A stretch of 29,924 nt of DNA, taken from NCBI GenBank assembly GCA_964542895.1, contig CAZIWT010000026.1, positions 1 to 29,924 of the forward strand, given 5' to 3'. How positions within the stretch are numbered: the stretch's first letter is position 1; every line of letters begins with the position of its first letter. The stretch comes from Zymogenus sp964542895. GTDB taxonomy: Bacteria > Desulfobacterota > Zymogenia > Zymogenales > Zymogenaceae. The notes below the pieces were generated by a model. It was not told where the DNA came from. It made no database searches and saw only the letters and a list, made by a program, of their open reading frames with translations. Position numbers and translations under genes: made by a program. Positions 1 to 6,757 of this stretch are shown here, in pieces.

Positions 1-1
1 C

Positions 2-148
2 AATACCAGGGCCGCTGAAATATTAAAAGAAAGTAAAATATCCAGCATGAACGATGGTAAAGGAATTACCATTAACAGAAGAATAGTTAATACACCAATT
101 GCAACCAGTATGTCAAGATTTTTAAAAATTATTGCACCTATGTATTAG
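2..148 (+). CDS. C-terminal fragment of an unknown AT-rich gene
   Basis: An open frame enters from the left edge and ends at TAG 146-148, leaving 48 residues. The fragment is basic and ends in a short hydrophobic stretch (FLKIIAPMY). It is much richer in A and T than most genes in the window and resembles the gene at 27239-28243 in composition. I do not recognise a family from this fragment. It could be the end of a real gene or of a decayed one; the missing upstream sequence decides. The frame itself is clear, the coding status only moderately so. Confidence 0.5.
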   Translation, partial: NTRAAEILKESKISSMNDGKGITINRRIVNTPIATSMSRFLKIIAPMY

Positions 149-169
149 GGAAATTTAATTATTTTTATA

Positions 170-199
170 TTGACAAAATCGTACTACATTCTGTACGCT
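170..199 (+). promoter_or_regulatory. Putative sigma70 promoter of the first exported protein
   Basis: A perfect TTGACA lies at 170-175 and a weak -10 match TACGCT at 194-199, 18 bases apart. Transcription would begin near 207. That leaves a leader of about 30 bases before GTG 238 but almost none before GTG 214, which favours the later start for the downstream gene. Confidence 0.45.
180..197. repeat. CGTAC/GTACG inverted repeat, possible operator
   Basis: CGTAC at 180-184 and GTACG at 193-197 form a perfect 5-base dyad around an 8-base centre. It sits in the spacer of the predicted promoter at 170-199, where a bound repressor would block RNA polymerase. The half-sites are short, so chance is possible. 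Confidence 0.3.
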
Positions 200-237
200 A
201 TTTAACCGGGAATGTGACATATATCACAATAGTTGCC

Positions 238-951
238 GTGAAAAGAATAAAGAAATCTCTCAGCACTTTATCTCCGTTGGCGGCGGCGCTCTTTCTCATC
301 TTTATCTCAGGGATCATGTCGGAGACGGCATGTGCGGTAGAGCTTTCCCTCGATTTCATCGATATTCCAAAAAAAACGGCAGACCTCTTCAGGGCTGGGT
401 TCCCGAAAATTAAAGAAGAGCTTGAAAAAGTAAAGGATTTCAGGAATTCAACGGGGAGCCTGTTCATCTATCGAGACAGCGAGAAGGACGAATACAAGGC
501 CACATTTATGATGGGCCTCGATAAATCCATCTTCGACGTGGATGAAAGGAGGGTCTCAAAGGAGAAGCTGGACCTCAGACCGTTTGTTCCTCTTTTTCTG
601 GCCTTGGACGATTATAGAGAGTCGGTTAGGGTCTCATCGGAAGACATCGAAGAGCGAAGGCTCATATCAAAGATCGTCATGAGCATCATGCTCATAAATG
701 AAAAGGGCGACATATTCGAGTTTTACGCCGATACCGACTACTTCATGGGGCTCAGGGAGGTGATTATCTCCCCGAATTTTATCTTCGAGAAGAGGGAGAG
801 GGGGGGAAAGAAGGGGAAAAAGGTATTCGCCATCTACATGGAGCCTACGGAGATCGTAAGCCAGGTTTTCATTTTGCCCCCCGCAAGGGATGAAAACGGC
901 GCCCTGAACCCGGTAAGCCTCCTCTACGATTTCCTCTACTTCGAATACTGA
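238..951 (+). CDS. Exported protein of unknown function
   Basis: From GTG 238 the product is 237 residues. It starts MKRIKKSL, followed by a hydrophobic core and a likely signal-peptidase site around ETACA-VEL near residue 33. An upstream GTG at 214 would add eight residues (MTYITIVA) in front of the basic n-region; the later start gives a more typical signal peptide and suits the predicted promoter. The mature part is rich in charged residues, has no cysteine cluster and no further membrane span, and alternates short beta-like stretches (SLFIYRD, GDIFEFYAD, KVFAIYMEP) with helices. I recognise no family. It stands alone, with its own promoter and a weak terminator-like hairpin behind it. A periplasmic location is inferred from the signal peptide. 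Confidence 0.7.
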   Translation: MKRIKKSLSTLSPLAAALFLIFISGIMSETACAVELSLDFIDIPKKTADLFRAGFPKIKEELEKVKDFRNSTGSLFIYRDSEKDEYKATFMMGLDKSIFDVDERRVSKEKLDLRPFVPLFLALDDYRESVRVSSEDIEERRLISKIVMSIMLINEKGDIFEFYADTDYFMGLREVIISPNFIFEKRERGGKKGKKVFAIYMEPTEIVSQVFILPPARDENGALNPVSLLYDFLYFEY

Positions 952-959
952 CGGGTTTC

Positions 960-1008
960 GGCGGCATGTTTTGGGTAGGCGGCATGTTTTTGGTTGGCCG
1001 CATTTTTT
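960..1008 (+). repeat. Three 18-base tandem units ending in a terminator-like hairpin
   Basis: Units start at 960, 978 and 996: ggcggcatgttttgggta, then a copy with four changes near its end, then a degenerate ggccgcatttttt. The second and third units can pair through GCGGC (979-983) and GCCGC (997-1001), followed by six T at 1003-1008, so the array may also be a weak Rho-independent terminator for the gene ending at 951. The rest of the spacer to 1245 is G-rich low-complexity sequence to about 1110, then AT-rich; I see no gene there. Confidence 0.5.
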
Positions 1009-1245
1009 AATTCGAGAGGCGGTTGGGGGGATGGGGTGATGGGGGGGCGGAAATTGTATGGATTTAAAAAGACGATTAATCGGATAGAATTAACGAAGCG
1101 GGTGATGGGTGGGGGCGGTACTGAAATATTGTAATAATTTTATGGTTGGTTAATAAGAGGCGTTAGACAGAACTATTTAAGACCATATTTGGAATTAATT
1201 GGATTTAAACTTGAGGATTTGGATTTGAATATTGGAGACAGCATT

Positions 1246-1674
1246 ATGAGCTTGAGCAGAAAATTTGTTTTAATCATTTTAGCGGCGTCAATCTTCCTTG
1301 TGGTTTCAGGCCTTGAAGCCAGCGCCGAGTGGAACGGGATCGTCCCGAACGTTACAACGAAATCTCAGGTAATATCGATGCTCGGCGAGCCCTCCCTCGA
1401 TTCGGGAATCGTAATGATCTACGACGGACAGAAGTCGCCCAAAGATACTCGGGGGGCGGCGGTCTTTTTCGTAAACGATATAGTAGTCATGGTGAGAGTC
1501 ATTCCTGGAAAGCAACTTACAATGAAGTGGGTTTCCGTAAACTTTGGAGATCCGAAACAGGTTTACGTCAAGAATCCTGAGCTGGAAGAGCACGTCTTCG
1601 ACTCCGGATCGGGCAAGGTGAAAGTGATTTTTACCAAGAGGAACAAAAAGCCGATAAGGATCGATTACCTGTAA
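1246..1674 (+). CDS. Small exported protein, possibly BamE/SmpA-like fold
   Basis: I chose ATG 1246, giving 142 residues, because GGAG at 1233-1236 is well spaced and the product then begins MSLSRKF with a hydrophobic core and a signal-peptidase-type site ASA-EW near residue 27. The frame is open further upstream to 1189, but that would place the signal peptide internally. The mature domain contains VTTKSQVISMLGEPSLDSG followed by a short MIYDGQ strand and FFVND. This 'threshold, turn, LG-x-P' pattern is reminiscent of the SmpA/OmlA (BamE) fold used by small periplasmic and outer-membrane assembly proteins. There is no lipobox cysteine, so it is not a typical BamE lipoprotein. It is monocistronic, closed by a strong terminator. 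The function is unknown and the fold assignment is tentative. Confidence 0.65.
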   Translation: MSLSRKFVLIILAASIFLVVSGLEASAEWNGIVPNVTTKSQVISMLGEPSLDSGIVMIYDGQKSPKDTRGAAVFFVNDIVVMVRVIPGKQLTMKWVSVNFGDPKQVYVKNPELEEHVFDSGSGKVKVIFTKRNKKPIRIDYL

Positions 1675-1705
1675 AATTTTGAAGTAAATCTATCTTTACT
1701 TTTAG

Positions 1706-1731
1706 GGCCGTCCGCCGGGACGGCCTTTTTG
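1706..1731 (+). terminator. Rho-independent terminator
   Basis: GGCCGTCC (1706-1713) and GGACGGCC (1718-1725) form a perfect 8-base GC-rich stem with a 4-base loop, followed by TTTTTGTTTTGTTTTT. It lies 31 bases after the stop at 1674. Confidence 0.9.
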
Positions 1732-1795
1732 TTTTGTTTTTCATTTTACTTTTCTATTTTGATATTTACGCCGCTTTTTGTTTTGCGTTTTTATT

Positions 1796-1823
1796 TTGAC
1801 ATATCCTCCCATAGTCTTATAAT
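1796..1823 (+). promoter_or_regulatory. Consensus sigma70 promoter of pgk
   Basis: TTGACA (1796-1801) and TATAAT (1818-1823) are both perfect, with a 16-base spacer. Transcription would start near 1830. The purine-rich ribosome site at 1843-1850 (ggggagga) lies eight bases before ATG 1859. This is the strongest promoter match in front of a protein gene here. Confidence 0.8.
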
Positions 1824-1858
1824 AGGCTTAAATAGATGTTGAGGGGAGGATTTGTGCC

Positions 1859-3154
1859 ATGAACAGGAAGTTTGAAGAAGTGGACGCGGCGGTCCCCAAG
1901 ATTCAGGACGCCGACCTCGACGACAAGGTCGTCCTCGTCAGGGTCGACCATAACGTGGTAAAGAGGGGCGAGATCACCGATCCCTTCAGGATCGATTCAA
2001 CGATAGGCACCCTCTACAACATCGTGGAGCGGGGCGGGCGCCTTATCCTGATGTCCCATGTGGGACGGCCGAGGGACAAGAAGACCGGTGATATAAAAAT
2101 CAGTCCCGACACCTCCGTCGAGCCGATCGTCGAGTACCTCGAGCGGAAGCTCCACACCGACTTCATAGTCCCGGAGTTCAGATCGACACCCCGGGGTATA
2201 GCCGGTATCGACACGTCGATAAACCTCCACATCAGGGATCTAAAAAATCACAGGATCGGAGGGATCTACCTGCCCAACACCCGCTGGTTTTCCGGGGAGG
2301 AGGCGGGGGGAAAAGACCAGGAGGCATTTGCCACCATGCTCTCCGGTCTCGCCGATGTCTTCGTCAACGACGCCTTCGGCTCCTGGCAGCCCCACGCCTC
2401 TACATACGATATTGCAAAGCTCCTCCCCAGCTATGCCGGGTACCTTATGCAGCAGGAAATCTCGAACCTGACCCACGTTCTCAATCCGAAGAGGCCGTTT
2501 TTGGCGGTGGTCGCCGGGGCGAAGTTCGACACAAAAATAGAGCCGCTGAGAAAGCTCTACGACGAGGTCGACTGTCTCATCCTGGGGGGTGTTATCTACA
2601 ATACGTACCTCGCCGCAAAGTACGGGATCAAGATCTCCGGTGTCACCGAAGACGAAATGAAGATGGCAATGGAGCTCGTGGAGAAGGACAAAAAGGGGAA
2701 AAAGATACTGGAGCTTCCCGTGGTTGTGGAATCCGATACACTGGAGGGAAAGATGGAGGGGAAGTACAGGAGCATCGACATCGACAAGCTGACCAAGGGG
2801 GAATCCCTCAAGTACGTCCTCGACATCGACCCGGCATCGTTCGATCAGAAGGAAGTAATGGACGCGATCCTCGGCGCAGGGACGATATTCGTCAACGCCG
2901 TGATGGGCTTTACACCCCACTTTACCGAGGGATCGAAGGCGCTCGACAACGCCATCGATAAAAACCGGGACGCCAAAAAGATGTACGGCGGGGGCGATAC
3001 CTTAAAGGAGTTCAAGGACCTCCTCCCCGGACTCTACCTGGCGGTCCTGGACGATTCCCGCTACTACTTCTTTACCGGCGGGGGTGCTGTGCTCAAGGCT
3101 ATCAAGGAGGGCGACCCGTACGGGCTTCTCCCCGTAAAGGCGCTGATGAAATAG
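1859..3154 (+). CDS. pgk: Divergent phosphoglycerate kinase
   Basis: A 431-residue cytoplasmic kinase of the phosphoglycerate kinase family, which interconverts 1,3-bisphosphoglycerate plus ADP and 3-phosphoglycerate plus ATP. Recognisable family blocks in order are VRVDHNV (27-33; usually VDFNV), MSHVGRP (65-71), NTRWFSGEE (140-148; usually ENVRF), VNDAFG (169-174), PHAS (178-181), AGAKFDTKI (219-227; usually GGAKVSDKI), NAVMGFTPHF (346-355; usually NGPMGVFE), GGGDT (377-381) and TGGGA (406-410). Both Rossmann-like halves and their hinge order are kept, and the length is slightly above the usual 390-400. The Gly-Pro of the nucleotide loop and the glutamate that normally follows it are lost, so activity with ATP is not assured. 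It stands alone, without gap or tpi, under a consensus promoter; a standard paralogue may exist elsewhere. Confidence 0.85.
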   Translation: MNRKFEEVDAAVPKIQDADLDDKVVLVRVDHNVVKRGEITDPFRIDSTIGTLYNIVERGGRLILMSHVGRPRDKKTGDIKISPDTSVEPIVEYLERKLHTDFIVPEFRSTPRGIAGIDTSINLHIRDLKNHRIGGIYLPNTRWFSGEEAGGKDQEAFATMLSGLADVFVNDAFGSWQPHASTYDIAKLLPSYAGYLMQQEISNLTHVLNPKRPFLAVVAGAKFDTKIEPLRKLYDEVDCLILGGVIYNTYLAAKYGIKISGVTEDEMKMAMELVEKDKKGKKILELPVVVESDTLEGKMEGKYRSIDIDKLTKGESLKYVLDIDPASFDQKEVMDAILGAGTIFVNAVMGFTPHFTEGSKALDNAIDKNRDAKKMYGGGDTLKEFKDLLPGLYLAVLDDSRYYFFTGGGAVLKAIKEGDPYGLLPVKALMK

Positions 3155-3300
3155 CGGTTGGCGGGGATCGGCCGGTAAAAAAGCCCCGGCGGTTTGTACT
3201 CCCTCGATCGTCTACGCCGAAACCGTTTGACGGTTCCGAGATATATAAGATCATCGGCAGGTTTTTCGTCGAATGAAAGAAGGATCGGGAGAAGGGCCGT

Positions 3301-3363
3301 TTTAAGTAAAACACATTAAGTAACACGCGTCTTCAAGTAATACACGTCTTTAAGAAATACAAC
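3301..3363 (+). repeat. Four imperfect direct repeats upstream of the amidohydrolase gene
   Basis: AAG-centred units recur at 3304, 3318, 3335 and 3352, at distances of 14, 17 and 17 bases. The clearest pair is ttaagtaacacgcgtc and ttcaagtaatacacgtc. The outer two units are more degenerate. The array lies in the 241-base spacer between pgk and the amidohydrolase gene, about 30 bases before the latter. It could be a binding array or a slipped duplication. Upstream of it (3155-3300) I see only the dyad AACCGT/ACGGTT at 3221-3235 and no T-rich terminator. Confidence 0.55.
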
Positions 3364-3395
3364 AATATTACAGTTTATTTGTAAGGGGAATTAAA

Positions 3396-4913
3396 ATGAG
3401 GAAATCGAAGGATAAATCATCCAAGTCTGTTTTGAGATTGGAGGACGTGAGAATGTTGAGGAGGGAGTTTCTCCTCTCCTCCTCCTTTGCGACGGCGTCC
3501 CTGATTCTTGGGGGGATACTTCCCGCCGGCTGCGCCGGCCCCAAGGAGAAGATCGCGCCCGCCGTCGGCAAAAAGGCGCTTTACAACTGCCTGCTCTTTG
3601 ACGGGATCGAAAACGGCCTTCAGAGAGACAGGGTCATATTGATTGAGGACGACAGGATCGTCGCCGTCGAGTCCGGCTGGAACGAGGAAAAATACTCCGA
3701 ATACGAGCCGGTCGACCTCGACGGGTTGACCCTGATTCCGGGCCTTATAGACAACCACGTCCACATCACCGTTCCCTTCGTCCGCGATCCGACCTTCGCC
3801 GCCGTAACGAGCACCTCCGCCCAGATCGAGAGGAATCTCTTGAGCTGTGTCCTCTCCGGCGTCACCACCGTGAGAGACGTAGGGGCGTTTCCGAAGAAGA
3901 TTCAGGACTTTCGCGAAAAGGTCAACGCCGGCGAGCTCCCCGGCCCGAGGATACTCTGCGCAAACTCGTTTATCTCCACCCCGACCGGTCCGCCGGAGGG
4001 AGTGCCCCACCTCAATCCGGCCGTTGAGTTCTTCATGGGGGGGCAGTTCGTCGAGAGGATCACGACCCCGGATGAGGTGAGGATGGTGGCAAACGAGATG
4101 TGCGATCTGGGGGCGGACTGGCTCAAGACCGGGTACCAGGCGGTATCATATATCTTCAGGTCAAAACCGACCGTGCCCAGCGACGAGTACCTGAAGGCGC
4201 TTCTGGAGGTGGGCGAAAAGCGGGGCAAGAAGGTCTGTATGCATCAGCCCTTCCTGGAAGATTTCCTCAAGGGAGTGGAGATGGGGATTCACACCCTGGA
4301 GCACTGTCCCAACGACAAGCTGATCCCGGAAAAAGCTATAGAGACCTTCATCGAGAAGGATATGGCGATATTCCCCACGATGATGGCCTTCGGGGACGCC
4401 CTGGAGATGAAGGAGATTCTCGCCTGGTTGACGGAGAACGGCCGCAAATACCTCGAGGAGGAGCCGCTGCGCCAGGTGATGGATTCGGTAAAGATCGAGA
4501 CCTCGCTTCCCTATCCCCCGGATGATTACCTGGAGAGGGGCTACTACGATCACGAGCTTATGATACCCCTCTTCCCGAATTTGGTCGAGAACGTTTCGAG
4601 GCTGAGGAGGATGGGTGCCACGGTGGGAGTGGGAACCGACCTGGGGGGAACCATGACGGGGCTCTTCGGATTCTACCACAAGGAGCTCAAACACCTGAGC
4701 AGCGCCGGGTTCTCCAACTTCGAGATACTGAAGAACGCCACGGCCACGAACGCGAAGATTATAGACATGGCAGACGACGTCGGGACGATCGAGGCTGGCA
4801 AGTACGCAGACTTTGCGGCGGTCAACGGCAATCCCTTATCTGATATCGACGTTATGAAGGACGTGAAGATGGTAATGAAGGGAGGGGCCTATATCCTTCG
4901 GCACCAGGCGTAA
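3396..4913 (+). CDS. Exported metal-dependent amidohydrolase, likely Tat lipoprotein
   Basis: A 505-residue member of the amidohydrolase superfamily, closest in pattern to imidazolonepropionase-like and prolidase-like hydrolases. Visible metal-site residues are HVH (121-123), K244 in WLKTG, H283 in CMHQPF, H303 in TLEHC and D415 in GVGTDLGG; together they form the standard binuclear site with a bridging lysine. The C-terminal beta domain carries GTIEAGKYADFAAV, typical of the superfamily. The N-terminus has RRxF (22-25), a hydrophobic stretch and PAGC with C46, suggesting Tat export and lipid attachment, although Pro at -3 is unusual. Two starts are supported: ATG 3396 with AGGGGA upstream, and ATG 3453 with ggagga at 3440-3445, which places the twin arginines three residues from the start and may be the real one. 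The substrate cannot be told from the sequence; beta-aspartyl or cyclic peptides and ring amides are options in this family. Confidence 0.85.
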   Translation: MRKSKDKSSKSVLRLEDVRMLRREFLLSSSFATASLILGGILPAGCAGPKEKIAPAVGKKALYNCLLFDGIENGLQRDRVILIEDDRIVAVESGWNEEKYSEYEPVDLDGLTLIPGLIDNHVHITVPFVRDPTFAAVTSTSAQIERNLLSCVLSGVTTVRDVGAFPKKIQDFREKVNAGELPGPRILCANSFISTPTGPPEGVPHLNPAVEFFMGGQFVERITTPDEVRMVANEMCDLGADWLKTGYQAVSYIFRSKPTVPSDEYLKALLEVGEKRGKKVCMHQPFLEDFLKGVEMGIHTLEHCPNDKLIPEKAIETFIEKDMAIFPTMMAFGDALEMKEILAWLTENGRKYLEEEPLRQVMDSVKIETSLPYPPDDYLERGYYDHELMIPLFPNLVENVSRLRRMGATVGVGTDLGGTMTGLFGFYHKELKHLSSAGFSNFEILKNATATNAKIIDMADDVGTIEAGKYADFAAVNGNPLSDIDVMKDVKMVMKGGAYILRHQA

Positions 4914-4937
4914 TGATTGAGATATCGCGGATCTGGC

Positions 4938-4961
4938 GGAATGGGACGGTGTTCCCGTTCC
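4938..4961 (+). terminator. Hairpin after the amidohydrolase gene, possible terminator
   Basis: GGAATGGGA (4938-4946) pairs with TCCCGTTCC (4953-4961) through nine pairs, one of them G-U, around a six-base loop. It begins 25 bases after the stop at 4913. Only three T follow, after nine other bases, so termination without Rho is uncertain. Confidence 0.35.
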
Positions 4962-5011
4962 ACTCGGTGGTTTAAGCTCGAAGGGATTGTTTGAGGGAGG
5001 CTTGCTGGCTC

Positions 5012-5812
5012 GTGAGGCCGAATATCCGAATTTCGGGATATGGGGCTGCGCTCAAGGGCGTCCTCGTAACGATCGCGGACCTCCTTTTCCCACCCCTCTG
5101 TATCGGGTGCGGGGAGATTTTGCAGGAGGGAGGGGGCTTTGCCTGCGAATCGTGCCTGGCGGAGATTGAAAAGATCGAGACGCCCTGCTGCGCCGTCTGC
5201 GGCAGGCCCCTCTTCGGCGTCAATGACGAAAACGGCATTTGCGATAGCTGCACGGGTGAAACACCCACATTCGACGTCGCCAGGTCCGCCTTTGTCTACG
5301 GCGGGGTCGTCCTCGAGGCCGTAAAGAGGTTCAAGTACTACGGGAGGGTAAACCTCGCAGGACCCCTGACCGCCCTGGCCCTGAAAGAGGGTGCCTGTTT
5401 CGGGGATGGGCGACTTCCCGGAACCCTCGACCCCGCCGCGTTCGACCTCCTGACCCCCGTTCCCCTCTACAGAAAGAGGCTCTACGAGAGGGGGTTCAAC
5501 CAGTCTCTGGAGATCGTAAAGGAGTTAAAGAAGAGGTGGGGAAGCGACCTTTCCCCCCTTTCAATAAACCACGCCGATCTCGTCCGGACAAGATATACGG
5601 TGCCCCAGACGGCACTATCGATGGAGGAGCGAAAAGTCAACGTCAAGGGGGCCTTCGCAGTTAAAGGGAGGGTGTTTTACAAGAAGAGGGTCCTTCTCGT
5701 TGACGACGTCTATACCACGGGATCGACGGTGTCCGAATGCGCCAGGGTCCTCAAGAATGCAGGGGCGGAGAGGGTGGGGGTATTTACGCTCACCCGCTCC
5801 GTGTTGAAATAG
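5012..5812 (+). CDS. comF: ComF family phosphoribosyltransferase-like protein
   Basis: From GTG 5012 the product is 266 residues. GGGAGG lies at 4995-5000, eleven bases upstream; an upstream TTG at 4991 would add seven residues but has a worse ribosome site. The N-terminal region has a zinc-finger-like set of cysteines, C30-x2-C33, C45-x2-C48, C60-x2-C63 and C77-x2-C80, preceded by the family-typical DLLFPPLC. The phosphoribosyltransferase domain has ERGFNQS, RTRYTVPQTALSMEER and the PRPP-binding loop VLLVDDVYTTGST near 227-239. ComF proteins are needed for uptake of single-stranded DNA in naturally competent bacteria, where they act on the cytoplasmic side, but they are widespread outside such species. 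No other competence gene is in the window. The assignment to the family is firm; the role is not. Confidence 0.93.
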   Translation: MRPNIRISGYGAALKGVLVTIADLLFPPLCIGCGEILQEGGGFACESCLAEIEKIETPCCAVCGRPLFGVNDENGICDSCTGETPTFDVARSAFVYGGVVLEAVKRFKYYGRVNLAGPLTALALKEGACFGDGRLPGTLDPAAFDLLTPVPLYRKRLYERGFNQSLEIVKELKKRWGSDLSPLSINHADLVRTRYTVPQTALSMEERKVNVKGAFAVKGRVFYKKRVLLVDDVYTTGSTVSECARVLKNAGAERVGVFTLTRSVLK

Positions 5813-5860
5813 AGGCTGTCGAGAAACCCCACCTTTTCCCCTCCCCCTTCTGTTGCATTT

Positions 5861-6340
5861 TTATTCAACCTCGATCGTTGTCCTGATGTAGAGGGTTCCC
5901 CCGCCGATCTTGTCCCTCATATTTATCTCTATCGTCACCTTGCCCGGCTCGATCACCTCGGGAAGCGTGATCTTGTTTGTTATACGCCACCACTCCGTAT
6001 CTTCCGGGGGCCTTACCTTCTCGTCTATGATGTTCGCCTCGTTTAGGATAATCTTCCCGCCGCCGCTTATCATCACGAGGTCCTCCTGAATCCAGGCGTT
6101 TCCGGCCTCGTCCAGGTCGTATTCCGAGATCTCGAATCGCATGTAAAATTGCTCGCTCGCCTTGAAAACGGGGGGGCTTGCCTTTTCCCCGCCCCTCTCC
6201 CTGGATACCACGAGGTCTCTCCCCTCGAGACCGAAGGAGGTTATCGTTTGATTTGTGCAAGCGATCAGCGATGTGAGAATCACAACGGCCGTCAGGCCGA
6301 AGAGATAAAAAGATGGTGTCCCCTTTATCCTTTTAAACAT
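5861..6340 (-). CDS. Putative lipoprotein of unknown function
   Basis: The minus-strand product from ATG 6340 is 159 residues. That start has a strong ribosome site (ggcggagg, six bases before it) and gives a classic lipoprotein signal: MFKRIKG, a hydrophobic core and the lipobox LIAC with cysteine near residue 28. The frame is open 23 codons further upstream, but that would bury the signal peptide. The mature part looks like a small beta-sandwich: alternating short strands such as FYMRFEISEYDL, KIILNEANII, WWRITNKITLP, KVTIEINMRD and LYIRTTIEVE. This resembles periplasmic accessory or protein-binding domains, but I recognise no family. It faces comF tail to tail and is separated from the glycan locus by its own divergent promoter region. 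An envelope location is inferred from the lipobox. Confidence 0.75.
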   Translation of the reverse strand: MFKRIKGTPSFYLFGLTAVVILTSLIACTNQTITSFGLEGRDLVVSRERGGEKASPPVFKASEQFYMRFEISEYDLDEAGNAWIQEDLVMISGGGKIILNEANIIDEKVRPPEDTEWWRITNKITLPEVIEPGKVTIEINMRDKIGGGTLYIRTTIEVE

Positions 6341-6468
6341 CGTTTCCTCCGCCAATTGTTTCTTTATTAGGGCTGAATATTTATAATGAAACTTTAAATT
6401 GTGATTCAACCCGAAATGTTAAGCCATAATGTTCGGATCTGTATTTTTTGAGATAGATAGCGGTATTG

Positions 6469-6496
6469 AGTTTAGCAGAATCTCGAATTTTGTCAA
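6469..6496 (-). promoter_or_regulatory. Sigma70 promoter of the minus-strand lipoprotein gene
   Basis: Read on the minus strand, TTGACA (6496-6491) and TAAACT (6474-6469) are 16 bases apart. Transcription would start near 6462, leaving a leader of about 120 bases before ATG 6340. Confidence 0.6.
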
Positions 6497-6757
6497 GGGC
6501 GGCCATTTAGGGCCGTCGCCGCGGGCGATTAAAAAAAATATTGGGCGCTTGAGATATTGAATGACCATAAATATAAATTTTGTCGTGGACTTTAGTACAT
6601 ATTTTTGAGGCTTTTTATATTGCCATTTTGGGCACGCTGTGGTAGTAATTAAATTTCGAATATATAATGTAACAGTTATGTCTGTAATGTCTATAAAGGG
6701 GGGGGAGGCCGGTGAAAGACGGGAGGCTGCCGCCCCTCAACTCTGAAGATAAAGGTA
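6497..6757 (+). promoter_or_regulatory. Leader region of the surface-glycan locus
   Basis: Together with 6341-6496 this is a 417-base stretch without a gene between the divergent lipoprotein and the first glycosyltransferase. It is AT-rich. A perfect -10 hexamer TATAAT lies at 6663-6668, but no convincing -35 is found 16-18 bases before it. An eight-G tract follows at 6698-6705, then a purine-rich leader running to ATG 6758. If the -10 is used, transcription starts near 6675. No riboswitch or attenuator structure is evident. Confidence 0.35.

Noticed and set aside
2240..2920. Long open frame on the minus strand across pgk
   Set aside because: It is a shadow of the G/C-rich pgk codons, with no ribosome site and no plausible protein features. 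The same applies to other long antisense frames over the glycan genes.
3301..3363. CRISPR-like array
   Set aside because: The units are too short and degenerate, with no spacers of even length and no cas genes.
5813..5860. Bidirectional terminator between comF and the lipoprotein gene
   Set aside because: Only a 4-base GTTG/CAAC pairing is visible around a T run; too weak to call.
6631..6645. GGCACG, resembling the -24 part of a sigma54 promoter
   Set aside because: The GC of the -12 element is not found at the required distance.
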